A stretch of 29,459 bases of DNA from assembly GCA_017536285.1 (NCBI GenBank), contig JAFXHP010000091.1:1-29459 (forward strand). The letters are read 5' to 3'. The position numbers and the translations under genes were made by a program. Every line of letters begins with the position of its first letter. Position 1 is the stretch's first letter. Shown piece by piece: positions 17,526 to 26,192 of the stretch. A model generated the notes under the pieces. The model saw only the letters and a list, made by a program, of their open reading frames with translations. It did not search any database and was not told the DNA's origin. This DNA comes from Clostridia bacterium. GTDB lineage: Bacteria > Bacillota_A > Clostridia > UMGS1883 > HGM11501.

Positions 17526-19682
17526 ATGGAAAACAAGTCAATTTATATCAATGTAGAGGATCAACAGTCACTTATTCATCTTGGAAGTCTTGACTCATTT
17601 GATATAACCGCAGGGGGAAAGAAAGCGGCAAAGTTGATATTGAGTTACTTAAAGAAGAATGACAAGTCAAAACTTGAAAGAGCTATAAAAGTATATGAAA
17701 GCATAATTCCCAATGAAAATTTCGGTGGAGAATATACTGCACTTGAGTGGCTTTGCAAATTTTTCCTTGCTCCTTCCAAGGCTAAAGAGGATTTACTTTC
17801 CATTCCCATAAACAAGAGCTTTTACAATTTATTGTGCGACAATAATTATGAAAATCTTATTACCTATTTGAAGTACAAATATCACATCGTTGAATACGGA
17901 CCCGGAGATAACATTGAAATAAAGGCTCAGATGAGATTCTTGGAAGACTTTATTTTGTTTAACAACCCGGACAGAGAGCGTTGGGAAACCACAAGAGAAA
18001 ATATTGAGAAGTTAAACCTTAAGCCGGGAAGCAGCATAGCTGACGTGGGTTGCGGTCCCGGATATTATTCCTTTAAGTTTGCGGATATCGTGGGCGAAGA
18101 AGGAAAGGTATATGCAATAGAGACAAATCCGAAGCATCTTGATTTCCTCAGAGGCTATGTTAAGGACAATGATGTAAACAATGTTGAAATTGTGGAAAGC
18201 AGCTTTGAGGGAATAGGTTTATCTCCCTATATAAGAGTTGATGCCGTATACATATGCTCGCTTTATCATAATGTATATGCGGCATTTACCGATGCCGAGA
18301 GAAATCAGTTTGTTAACAGTATAAGAACCGCTCTTAACGATGGGGGACAGCTTATCATTGTTGATAATGACCTTGTTGCAGGACAGGATTTGCCTTATCA
18401 CGGTCCTTATGTAAACAAAGACATGCTTATCAGCCAGCTTTATTATTACGGCTTTGAGCTTAAGGATAAGTTCCAGTTCTCCCCCCAGAGATATGTGCTT
18501 ATTTTTGATAAGGTCGACATTCCTTTGGCCAAAACGCCTGATGAAAAAGAGGGAAGCATTTTGGTTAAGTCAACTTCTTCTCTTGTAAGATACAGAATTA
18601 TCGGAACCTCCACCTCCGGTTATACAATGAGGGGTAAACGTATCGGCCGTGTAATGTATGAAGGATTTACGGAAAATAATGAAGCTAAGTTAAAGGAAGC
18701 TTATGAAGGTTTTTCCGGGCTGTGGCCGCAGGAGCGTATTGGCGATGACTATACTGCGTTTATGTGGTTCATTGAATATAAGCTTGCGGACGAAGAAAAG
18801 CGTAAAGTTATGACAAAAGACCTTCTGACTAAGTATTACGCCGATTATTTCTGCTCCAATGATTTTGAAAGGTTCAAGACTTATGTTTTCTATAAGTTCC
18901 ATCTGGAGCTTCCCGACATTGATGACGCTTCCGATGATACAAACTATGAGTATAATGGCAAAGATTTCTCCATCGGAACATTGAACCAGTGGAATGAATT
19001 TCTTGTGTTTGACAATCCCAACAGAAATTTATGGGAGCAGACAGAGAAAATGTGTGAATTCTTCAATGTCAAAAAGGGAGAATATATTGCGGATATCGGC
19101 TGTGGCGGCGGATTTTTTACATGGTATTTCTCAAAGGCAGTAGGAGAGACGGGATGTGTATATGCAACGGAAATAAATAAGGATGCTCTTTATTACCTTG
19201 AAGATTTCATAAATAAAAACTCTGTCTCCAACATAAAACCCATTATTACAAAAATGAATGATGCCGGACTTCCCAAAAACAGTGTAGACACAATATTTAT
19301 GTGCTCAATGTATCATGCTGTTTATATTACGGACATAGAATTTGTAAAGGATTCCTTTATAAGTACAATTCATAAAGCACTCAGAAAGGGCGGCCGATTG
19401 ATAATTGTAGATAACAATGTTACCGAGGAGGGTGTGACTCCTTATTACGGCCCCGGAATTCATCCTGACTTAATTGTGAAGCAGTTGAAATTTTACGGAT
19501 TTGATTTAAAGGAAAGATTTGAACTGATTCCTCAAAGATATGCTCTTGTTTTCGAGAAAAATCCTGACTATAACGAAAAAGAGATGGGAGGTAAGGACAA
19601 GAATGGAAGAGAAAATACTGGCGGTATATGGAGAAAACGACTCCTCAGAACCAAAAAGGATGCAATGCCGCACGAGGGGTGA
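17526..19682 (+). CDS. Tandem (two-unit) SAM-dependent methyltransferase
   Basis: The 718-residue protein consists of two homologous units. Each has a helical region of about 100 residues (KYKYHIVEYGPG in unit 1, FYKFHLELPD in unit 2), then a shared lead-in (RFLEDFILFNNPDRERWE; WNEFLVFDNPNRNLWE), and a class I methyltransferase domain. The SAM motifs are ADVGCGPG (172-179) and ADIGCGGG (522-529), exactly 350 residues apart. Both units continue with YAIETNP/YATEINK, CSLYHNVY/CSMYHAVY, GGQLIIVDN/GGRLIIVDN, YYGFELKDKF/FYGFDLKERF and PQRYVLIFDK/PQRYALVFEK. The substrate is unknown. The last 27 residues have no counterpart in unit 1, are basic, and overlap the next gene, so they may be a by-product of a late stop. 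It starts 1 base after the ABC gene. Confidence 0.85.
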   Translation: MENKSIYINVEDQQSLIHLGSLDSFDITAGGKKAAKLILSYLKKNDKSKLERAIKVYESIIPNENFGGEYTALEWLCKFFLAPSKAKEDLLSIPINKSFYNLLCDNNYENLITYLKYKYHIVEYGPGDNIEIKAQMRFLEDFILFNNPDRERWETTRENIEKLNLKPGSSIADVGCGPGYYSFKFADIVGEEGKVYAIETNPKHLDFLRGYVKDNDVNNVEIVESSFEGIGLSPYIRVDAVYICSLYHNVYAAFTDAERNQFVNSIRTALNDGGQLIIVDNDLVAGQDLPYHGPYVNKDMLISQLYYYGFELKDKFQFSPQRYVLIFDKVDIPLAKTPDEKEGSILVKSTSSLVRYRIIGTSTSGYTMRGKRIGRVMYEGFTENNEAKLKEAYEGFSGLWPQERIGDDYTAFMWFIEYKLADEEKRKVMTKDLLTKYYADYFCSNDFERFKTYVFYKFHLELPDIDDASDDTNYEYNGKDFSIGTLNQWNEFLVFDNPNRNLWEQTEKMCEFFNVKKGEYIADIGCGGGFFTWYFSKAVGETGCVYATEINKDALYYLEDFINKNSVSNIKPIITKMNDAGLPKNSVDTIFMCSMYHAVYITDIEFVKDSFISTIHKALRKGGRLIIVDNNVTEEGVTPYYGPGIHPDLIVKQLKFYGFDLKERFELIPQRYALVFEKNPDYNEKEMGGKDKNGRENTGGIWRKRLLRTKKDAMPHEG

Positions 19683-20301
19683 AAACCTTGTCGGAGTATT
19701 GCTGGAAAAAGAAGAAGTTCCCGGTGTTTCTGAGCAGGTAATGAATGTGTGTATAGACAGCTTTATGAAAAGGCCTTCCACAAAACGCTTTGCCCTTAAT
19801 GTGATTTCGAATTTTGTCAATAATATTGTCTATATGAAAAAGAAACCCGGCAATCCTTTGCCTTACACCGCCGCATTACTGTTTTTGTCCGGAGGCAAGG
19901 CAAACTGCAATGTTTCGGGAAAGGGCAATGTTTTGTATTTTTCTGAAGACGAAACGAAAATTTTCAACAATGCAAATATTCAGGATCTTGGTGTTAAAAC
20001 CAGCTACGTCCTTGAAGTAAACAATGAGTTTAAATTACAAAAGGGGACTAATTCATTTCTCCTGTGTACCGACGAATTACTTGAGCAAATTGAACCTGAT
20101 GAAATTAAAAGGTTGCTTCAGGAATCAGAGTCTCCGAATGAGTGGATGGACAAAATAATCGGCTCGTGCGAAAATAAAGATGTATCGGCAATGGCCTTGA
20201 TATTGGGTAAAACTAAAAGAGGCGAAAAATTGCTTAAATTTATTCCATTCATTATAGCAATACTGATTGCACTTGGCCTTTTGATATGGAGACTGCTATG
20301 A
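19603..20301 (+). CDS. Tail-anchored, degenerate PP2C-like protein
   Basis: A 232-residue protein. The middle and end resemble the PPM/PP2C phosphatase fold: a central YTAALLFLSGGKANCNVSGKG, then GTNSFLLCTDELLEQIEPDEIKRLL, and near the end SPNEWMDKIIGSCENKDVSAMALIL. Active members have CSDGL and DNxTxIxV at these last two positions, so metal-binding residues are only partly kept. The C-terminus is a single membrane helix (about residues 210-230), placing the domain in the cytoplasm on the membrane. I chose ATG 19603 behind GGGAGGTAAGGAC. This overlaps the preceding gene by 80 bases, longer than usual. Its stop overlaps the next start as ATGA. The assignment rests on pattern, not search, so the fold is plausible rather than certain. 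Confidence 0.55.
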   Translation: MEEKILAVYGENDSSEPKRMQCRTRGENLVGVLLEKEEVPGVSEQVMNVCIDSFMKRPSTKRFALNVISNFVNNIVYMKKKPGNPLPYTAALLFLSGGKANCNVSGKGNVLYFSEDETKIFNNANIQDLGVKTSYVLEVNNEFKLQKGTNSFLLCTDELLEQIEPDEIKRLLQESESPNEWMDKIIGSCENKDVSAMALILGKTKRGEKLLKFIPFIIAILIALGLLIWRLL

Positions 20302-21695
20302 GTAAAAAAAGTATAGTTTTAAAGTGTCTTGGTCTTTTGATAGCTGCATTATCCATTGCACTGTCATATGTAATTACCATTGAAGGATTTGATGCACGGG
20401 CAATACACACCGTTGGCGTACTTATTGCCACGCTGGCACTTTTAATCTTTGAATCATTTAACGTATGTATTACGTGTCTTTTATCTGCGGCACTTTTGTA
20501 CATTAACGGATGCGTAGGAAATATAACGGAGGCGTTTTCCGGTTATACAAACCATATTCTTTATTTTACAATCGCATCCTTCGGTATTTCCACGGCACTG
20601 CAGAAAACAGGATATATGCAGAAAGTAATATATTCTCTGATAAAAAGGAAAGAGTGCAGCATCAAGGGCATAATAGCAATTTTCATGATATGCTGTGCCG
20701 TAATATCTGCGTTTATTTCAAATGTGGTTGCGGCGGTTGTGCTCTTACCCAGTGCTTTGGAAGTGCTTAAGCTTTATGATGCGGAAGAGGATATGAAAAA
20801 GACAAAGCGATGTCTTCTTATATGCATGACGTTATCTGCCATGATAGGGGGACTTATATCCCCGGCAGGCTCAAGTATAAATCTTATTTGTATAGATATG
20901 CTTGAAAGATACGGCAATTTGTCTGTAAGATTCATCGACTGGTGCATCATAGGAACTCCCTTGGTTGCAGTTATGCTTCTGGTTGTGTTCTTTATAACAA
21001 CGAAAATATACAAGCCTGTGGAATTAAATAAAGAGAAAACGGCAAATTTCACGTTTGATGTTAAAGATGATAATGAGGTAAGCGAGGGTAAAAAAATATT
21101 TACGGTAACTGTTATACTACTTACTATTCTCGCATGGTTTTTAAGCTCGTGGATTACACAGATAAATATAACTGTTGTATCCCTGATTTGCCTTACGTTG
21201 TTTTTCATGCCGAAATTCGGAATTCTTTCATGGGAAGAGTTCTCCGAAGGAATTTGCTGGCCCACATTCTTTATTGCCGGTGCAATGATTACTCTGGCAT
21301 CTTTGGTAAATGAAACGGGAATGACGACTTACCTCGTAAGCAAGGTATTCCCGAGTGAGATACCTAATCAGTATTTTGCTACATTTTTAGTTGCGGCAGT
21401 AACATTTGCTTTTATGGTTTTTGTTCCTGTGGCACCTGCGGCGGCAACGGTGCTTGTCCCGCTGATGATATCGTTTGCACAGCAAATGGGTTGCAATCCC
21501 GTTATGCTGGCGATGACAGCAAGTTTCTGTGTTTGTAACTGTTATCTGTTTCCGATTGATACGGTTATGGTTGTTGCCTATGAACAGAAGGCGTTTACAA
21601 TGTTTGAACTGCCACGTGCAACTGTGTGGATACAGTTGGCGATGATTGCTATTGTCGGCAGCTGGATGCCGTTTATTTTCAATATACTATATTAA
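20298..21695 (+). CDS. SLC13/DASS-family anion transporter
   Basis: A 465-residue polytopic membrane protein with about eleven hydrophobic segments arranged in two halves. The first half has FISNVVAAVVLLPSA followed by GGLISPAGSSINLI, close to the SNT-type and PAGSSPN-type motifs of divalent anion/sodium symporters (dicarboxylate, citrate, sulfate). The corresponding second-half region reads PVAPAAATVLVPLM, where the SNT motif is lost, so substrate or ion coupling may differ from classical members. Mid-protein there is a charged cytoplasmic loop (NKEKTANFTFDVKDDNEVSEGKK). ATG 20298 overlaps the previous stop (ATGA) and has GGAG 6 bases upstream. Its place inside the operon suggests it imports or exports something needed there. 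Confidence 0.82.
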   Translation: MSKKSIVLKCLGLLIAALSIALSYVITIEGFDARAIHTVGVLIATLALLIFESFNVCITCLLSAALLYINGCVGNITEAFSGYTNHILYFTIASFGISTALQKTGYMQKVIYSLIKRKECSIKGIIAIFMICCAVISAFISNVVAAVVLLPSALEVLKLYDAEEDMKKTKRCLLICMTLSAMIGGLISPAGSSINLICIDMLERYGNLSVRFIDWCIIGTPLVAVMLLVVFFITTKIYKPVELNKEKTANFTFDVKDDNEVSEGKKIFTVTVILLTILAWFLSSWITQINITVVSLICLTLFFMPKFGILSWEEFSEGICWPTFFIAGAMITLASLVNETGMTTYLVSKVFPSEIPNQYFATFLVAAVTFAFMVFVPVAPAAATVLVPLMISFAQQMGCNPVMLAMTASFCVCNCYLFPIDTVMVVAYEQKAFTMFELPRATVWIQLAMIAIVGSWMPFIFNILY

Positions 21696-21707
21696 GGAGA
21701 CTGACAG

Positions 21708-22814
21708 ATGAATTCTATCAAAGGTAAAATTGCTTATGCACTTGTGCTGTCTCTTGCTTGCGGATTGTTTGGTTATTTCGGAGCAACGCTTGCAACAAGA
21801 AATGCAAAAGTGACCACTGTAGCAGCATCGGATGAGGCTGTTATGAGAGCTGAAGGAAGATTTGTTACATATACAGATAGTCTGGATAACAAAATTTCTG
21901 ATATTGTTCCCGGAATTGCAAACAGTGTTGTTGAAATATCAACCGAGAGTGTTTCCACGGGAATTACAATGAGGCAGTACATATCCGAAGGAGCCGGAAG
22001 CGGCGTAATTGTCACAGTGGACGGATATATCGTAACAAATAACCATGTTATAGAAGATGCCAATAAAATAACCGTAAGATTGCGTAACGGAGCGTCTTAT
22101 GAAGCTAAGCTTATCGGCACTGATCCTCAGACGGATATTGCTGTCATCAAGATAGAGGAAAACAATCTTGAGGCGGCAAAAATGGGAGATTCGGCCACTC
22201 TGAAGGTGGGAGAGCTGGCGATTGCCATAGGCAATCCTTTAGGTCAGCTTGGAGGAACTGTTACTGACGGTATAATAAGTGCTTTGGACAGAGAGATTAC
22301 CATCGATAATGAGACGATGACTCTTCTGCAAACAAGTGCTTCCATAAATCCCGGTAATTCCGGAGGCGGATTGTTCAATGCAAAAGGCGAACTTATCGGT
22401 ATAGTAAATGCAAAATCATCGGGAAGCGATATTGAAGGCCTTGGCTTTGCCATCCCCATTAATATTGCAAAGAAAATAGTTGACGATATTATGGCCTATG
22501 GCTATGTAAAGGGACGTGTTGATGACGGCTTGACTCTGGTGGAAATTAATGACTACGGAACAGCCAGAATGTACAGAGTGCAGACACTTGGCGTTTATAT
22601 TTCGGAAGTAACTTCTGAAAGTGCAAAGAGTGCAGGCTTTACATCCGGAGATATTATTATAGCGGTTAACGGCGTAAAAATAAGTTCTTCTTATGATTAC
22701 GAAACCATCATCAGAAGCAAAAATATTGGGGATACTGTTTCTGTTGAAATACAAAGGCAAGGACAAAACAGCACTATAAATCTGGTTCTTACAGAAGAAA
22801 ACAATGCACAATAA
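21708..22814 (+). CDS. htrA: HtrA/DegP-like membrane-anchored serine protease with PDZ domain
   Basis: A 368-residue protease. An N-terminal signal anchor covers residues 8-28, so the protease faces outside. The trypsin-like domain has catalytic His113 (TNNHVIEDA), Asp143 (DPQTDIAVIKI) and Ser218 (INPGNSGGGLF). One PDZ domain spans about residues 275-365 (GVYISEVTSESAKSAGF, GDIIIAVNGVKI). All catalytic residues are intact. HtrA proteins degrade misfolded exported proteins or process surface proteins. AAGGAG precedes ATG 21708. It is located between the transporter and the radical SAM gene with gaps of 12-13 bases, so it is expressed with them. In this setting it could mature or police an exported product, but a general quality-control role is equally possible. 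Confidence 0.95.
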   Translation: MNSIKGKIAYALVLSLACGLFGYFGATLATRNAKVTTVAASDEAVMRAEGRFVTYTDSLDNKISDIVPGIANSVVEISTESVSTGITMRQYISEGAGSGVIVTVDGYIVTNNHVIEDANKITVRLRNGASYEAKLIGTDPQTDIAVIKIEENNLEAAKMGDSATLKVGELAIAIGNPLGQLGGTVTDGIISALDREITIDNETMTLLQTSASINPGNSGGGLFNAKGELIGIVNAKSSGSDIEGLGFAIPINIAKKIVDDIMAYGYVKGRVDDGLTLVEINDYGTARMYRVQTLGVYISEVTSESAKSAGFTSGDIIIAVNGVKISSSYDYETIIRSKNIGDTVSVEIQRQGQNSTINLVLTEENNAQ

Positions 22815-22827
22815 GGGAGATATGAAA

Positions 22828-24267
22828 ATGGATTTGAAAGAAAAGCAGCAGCTGATACAGCATGCAGAAGAAGTGTATCAGCAAATTGAAAAATTACAAA
22901 AACTCGGATTGATATGTGACGACGGAGATTTTGTACCTTCAGTGCATTATCCTCCCATTACTCAGTATCCTGATGCTTCTGTGGAAGAATATCTTGGGGA
23001 CTACACCTTACCGGAAGACGGTTTGATGGACATTTATGTACATATACCTTTCTGCATTCAGCATTGCATATTCTGTCATTATCCCGGACTTGCAGGAGAA
23101 TGCAAAGAGGAAAAAGAAAAGTACATATCTTATCTTATAAGAGAAATGGATATTTATCTTAAGCGATTTAATATCGAAAAGATTTCGCCTCGTTCAATAT
23201 TGCTTGGCGGCGGAACACCCACATATCTTACTCCCGAATTGCTGGATCATTTTCTTACAGAGTTTGATAAGCGTGTTGATTATTCTCATTGTAAGCAGTA
23301 CAATGTGGACCTTGACCCCAACTCTATCTTGGGAGAAGACGGAACAAAAAGATGCGAAATCATGAAAAAGCACGGAATAACCCGCTTGACCATCGGAGTT
23401 CAGTCTCTTGATGACAAGGTACTTAAATATATGAATCGTGCACATTCTGCAGCAATGGCTGAAGAAGCTATTAAAAAAGCCGTTAGCTACGGATTTGATG
23501 TTAATATTGAGTTCATATACGGTTTCCCCGGCGAGACGATAGACAACTGGATCGAAGTTATGGAAAAGGCAGTTACAATGCCTGTTAACGAGATACAGAT
23601 ATACAGATTGAAAGTGCAGTCTTATGGTGACAAGCAGGGTATAATCAACAGATATGAAAGAGGCGAAGCAGAAGGTGATATTCCCGATTTCAAGACAACA
23701 ATGATTATGAAGCAGATTGCGATTGATATTCTTGCTAAACACGGTTATAACGAGACGATAAGACGTGTATACTCCAAAGACAAGAGGATTTTTTCGCACT
23801 ATGCATATAATCAGTGCTGTAATCAGTATGACCAGGTAGGCTTTGGTCTTACTGGTTTTTCAAGCTACCGCGACAGATTTGACATCAATACACAGAACTT
23901 TGACGAATATTATGCGAGAATTGACAAAGGAGAACTTCCGATTACCCGTGGCTACAAGAGACCTCACGATGAGCAGATTCGTTGGGCGATAGTTCTTCCT
24001 TTAAAAAATACAGAAGTAATAAAGAAGAGATTTTTCACAAAGACCGGTGTAGAATTTGACAAGGTATTCAGAAAGAAGATAGAAACCCTTAAAGAATACG
24101 GCCTTGTAAGAGAAGATGAAAGGCTCTTTGAGCTTACAGAGCTTGGCGGTTTTGTTGCCGATGAAATATGCGAATGCTTTAATTCTGATGAATACAAGCC
24201 GTTTCCGAGAGAGAGATATGCAGAAGGACCGTTAAATCCCTATAACGACAACAAAATATTTGAATGA
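22828..24267 (+). CDS. HemN/HemW-like radical SAM enzyme
   Basis: A 479-residue radical SAM protein of the coproporphyrinogen-oxidase-like group. The cluster motif is CIQHCIFC (Cys76, Cys80, Cys83) preceded by IYVHIPF. The SAM motif GGGTPTYLTPELL lies near residue 127. ITRLTIGVQSLDDKVLKYMNRAH and VNIEFIYGFPGET are standard for the group. The C-terminal region (LPLKNTEVIKKRFF onward) resembles the HemN-C winged helix domain. The HemW EANPG motif is replaced by DLDPNS, and about 65 extra residues precede the barrel. The group includes heme chaperones, anaerobic heme oxidases, cyclopropane-forming and class C methyltransferases, so the reaction is undetermined. No heme-synthesis gene is nearby. 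GGGAG is 8 bases before ATG 22828. Confidence 0.88.
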   Translation: MDLKEKQQLIQHAEEVYQQIEKLQKLGLICDDGDFVPSVHYPPITQYPDASVEEYLGDYTLPEDGLMDIYVHIPFCIQHCIFCHYPGLAGECKEEKEKYISYLIREMDIYLKRFNIEKISPRSILLGGGTPTYLTPELLDHFLTEFDKRVDYSHCKQYNVDLDPNSILGEDGTKRCEIMKKHGITRLTIGVQSLDDKVLKYMNRAHSAAMAEEAIKKAVSYGFDVNIEFIYGFPGETIDNWIEVMEKAVTMPVNEIQIYRLKVQSYGDKQGIINRYERGEAEGDIPDFKTTMIMKQIAIDILAKHGYNETIRRVYSKDKRIFSHYAYNQCCNQYDQVGFGLTGFSSYRDRFDINTQNFDEYYARIDKGELPITRGYKRPHDEQIRWAIVLPLKNTEVIKKRFFTKTGVEFDKVFRKKIETLKEYGLVREDERLFELTELGGFVADEICECFNSDEYKPFPRERYAEGPLNPYNDNKIFE

Positions 24268-24302
24268 TTTTTTATTATCATATTAGTGAAAGGACAGTGT
24301 TT

Positions 24303-24575
24303 ATGAAGAAAAAAATCAAGATTGCCATATTAGTGATATGTGCAATAGCTCTTGCTGTACTCATTTTCGGCTTTATGGGAAAATTAAGGGAAAGGCCTCC
24401 GAGAAAAGGACCTATTCCGCCAAACGGAGAAATCCAGCAAAGCGGAGAAGTTCAGCCAAACGAAGAGACTCAGCCAAACGAAGAAAATCAACAAAACGAA
24501 GAAAATCAACAAAACGAAGAAACTGTTTCTGAAATGCCTGATGCATCCCAGGACACTAATGAAGAGGTGGAGTAA
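24303..24575 (+). CDS. Small membrane protein with hexapeptide repeats
   Basis: A 90-residue protein with a basic start (MKKKIK) and one membrane helix (about residues 7-23). A short Pro/Arg-rich piece (RERPPRKGPIPP) follows, then a hydrophilic tail of six-residue repeats: QPNEET, QPNEEN, QQNEEN, QQNEET, and an acidic end. It is not similar to anything I recognise. The tail should face outside. The ribosome binding site is GAAAGGA before ATG 24303. The stop is immediately followed by the ATG of the permease gene, so it looks like an accessory of the ABC system, perhaps taking the place of a HlyD-type adaptor gene. That is inference. Confidence 0.75.
   Translation: MKKKIKIAILVICAIALAVLIFGFMGKLRERPPRKGPIPPNGEIQQSGEVQPNEETQPNEENQQNEENQQNEETVSEMPDASQDTNEEVE
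24435..24524 (+). repeat. Five tandem 18-bp coding repeats
   Basis: Five consecutive 18-bp units encode QQSGEV, QPNEET, QPNEEN, QQNEEN and QQNEET. The last three units differ from each other at only a few bases (core CCAAACGAAGA or CAAAACGAAGA), so the array could expand or contract by slippage and change tail length without breaking the frame. Confidence 0.9.
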
Positions 24576-26183
24576 ATGTATATAATCAAAAATGCATTGA
24601 GAAATATTTTCAGATCTGTCGGAAGAAACGTTCTTATCGGTATAATAGTATTGGTAATTGCGTGCTCAGCTTGTGTTGCTCTTTCAATCAGAGAATCTGC
24701 AAATAAGGCAAGAGAAGAAAATATGGACTTACTTGATATAACTGCTCACATTAATGTTGACAGACAGTATATCATGAATGAAATTAACAGCAGCAGAATT
24801 GACATGTCGAATCAGGAAGAAATGAAGGAAGCTCTTTCCGGTATATCTGAGTTAAGCCTTGATGAACTTCTTGATTATGCAGAGTCAGAACATGTAAAAA
24901 GCTTTTACTATTCGGCTACGGTTACATTAAACGGTGAAAATGAGCTTTTGCCCATTGATACAACGGGTGTATCCAACAGCAGCGACACTACTGATTCAAC
25001 ATCTATGCCTGGTCCCGGTGGTGGCCCCTTCGGAGGAGCTCCCGGACAGCCGATGACAATGATGGGAACACAGGGTGACTTCAGCGTTATAGGATACAGC
25101 TCTGACGAAGCTATGGAAGATTTTATAGAAGGAACAAGCAGCATAACTGAAGGAACAATGTTTGAAGAGGCTACTTCAGAATACGATTGCGTTGTTTCTG
25201 ATGAACTTGCAACATATAACTCCCTTAACGTTGGTGATGTGATTTCTCTTTCTAACCCCAATAATTCGGAAGAAATTATAGAGCTAAATGTGGTAGGTAT
25301 TTATGACAATACCGACAATTCAGAAAGCTCAACAGGATTTTCAACATCAACAGATCCTGCCAATAAAATATTAATGAGCTACACGGCACTTAGTGAAATC
25401 ATTGATGATTCTGCTGAGAATGCAACAACCAGCGGTGACGATGAATACTCGAACGAAATAAGAAGTACACTTTCAGGAACATATGTATTTGCTGACATAG
25501 AATCTTATGATGCATTTGATGCAGAATTAAAGACTATGGGCCTGGGAGATAAATATGTTCTCACATCAAACGACGTTGCTTCTTACGAAGCAAGCTTGCT
25601 TCCCCTTGACAACCTTAAGGATTTTGCGACAACATTCCTTTGGGTAATACTTATTATCGGTGCGATAATTCTTGTTGTAATTAATATATTCAACATCAGA
25701 GAGCGTAAATACGAAGTAGGTGTTATGACAGCTATCGGAATGAAAAAATCAAAAGTTGCACTTCAGTTTGTAATAGAAATATTTGTTGTTACTCTTATAG
25801 CAATATTCTTAGGTACTGCAATTGGAGCAGCTACTTCAGTACCGGTAACAAATTCATTGCTTGCGTCACAGATTGAACAGCAGACTTCCAACGAACAGCA
25901 GACGGAGGCAAATTTCGGAAGACCTGCAATGCCCGGTCCCGGAGGACAGGGAGGACCCGGCCAAGGCGGTCCTTCACAGGGCGGAAGCTCAGGTAAAATG
26001 CTCAAGGGCGGAGATGTGGAAGGCCCCGTGGACTACATTGACAGCGTTTCATACTCTGTAGATATCAATCTTGTATATCAGATGATGCTTATAGGAATAT
26101 TGTTAACAATAGTATCCAGCAGCATTGCAATATTGTTTATCATGAGATATGAACCGTTGAAGATATTAACTAACAGAGACTAG
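24576..26183 (+). CDS. MacB/FtsX-like ABC transporter permease with Gly/Pro-rich loops
   Basis: A 535-residue permease. The first membrane helix is at about residues 18-38, followed by a large external MacB-type domain (about 40-345). Three further helices follow: one near 355-375, one near 400-425 preceded by RERKYEVGVMTAIGMKK, and a last one near 505-525. Two low-complexity insertions are notable: PGPGGGPFGGAPGQPMTMMG in the external domain, and GPGGQGGPGQGGPSQGGSSG in the loop before the last helix. RERKYEVGVMTAIGMKK is the conserved cytoplasmic coupling motif contacting the ATPase. Such permeases act as mechanotransmitters or exporters of peptides, lipoproteins or small molecules. The next gene supplies the ATPase. 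GGTGGAG lies before ATG 24576. Confidence 0.9.
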   Translation: MYIIKNALRNIFRSVGRNVLIGIIVLVIACSACVALSIRESANKAREENMDLLDITAHINVDRQYIMNEINSSRIDMSNQEEMKEALSGISELSLDELLDYAESEHVKSFYYSATVTLNGENELLPIDTTGVSNSSDTTDSTSMPGPGGGPFGGAPGQPMTMMGTQGDFSVIGYSSDEAMEDFIEGTSSITEGTMFEEATSEYDCVVSDELATYNSLNVGDVISLSNPNNSEEIIELNVVGIYDNTDNSESSTGFSTSTDPANKILMSYTALSEIIDDSAENATTSGDDEYSNEIRSTLSGTYVFADIESYDAFDAELKTMGLGDKYVLTSNDVASYEASLLPLDNLKDFATTFLWVILIIGAIILVVINIFNIRERKYEVGVMTAIGMKKSKVALQFVIEIFVVTLIAIFLGTAIGAATSVPVTNSLLASQIEQQTSNEQQTEANFGRPAMPGPGGQGGPGQGGPSQGGSSGKMLKGGDVEGPVDYIDSVSYSVDINLVYQMMLIGILLTIVSSSIAILFIMRYEPLKILTNRD

Positions 26184-26192
26184 GAGGGCCAT

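Noticed and set aside
23194..23799. Minus-strand open frame of 201 codons opposite the radical SAM gene
   Set aside because: Shadow of a gene with clear family motifs; composition and lack of a ribosome binding site argue against it.
24338..24532. Alternative frame in the small repeat protein giving Arg/Lys-rich repeats
   Set aside because: The tandem 18-bp repeats keep all frames open. Only the frame from ATG 24303 has a ribosome binding site, a membrane helix and tight coupling to the permease gene.
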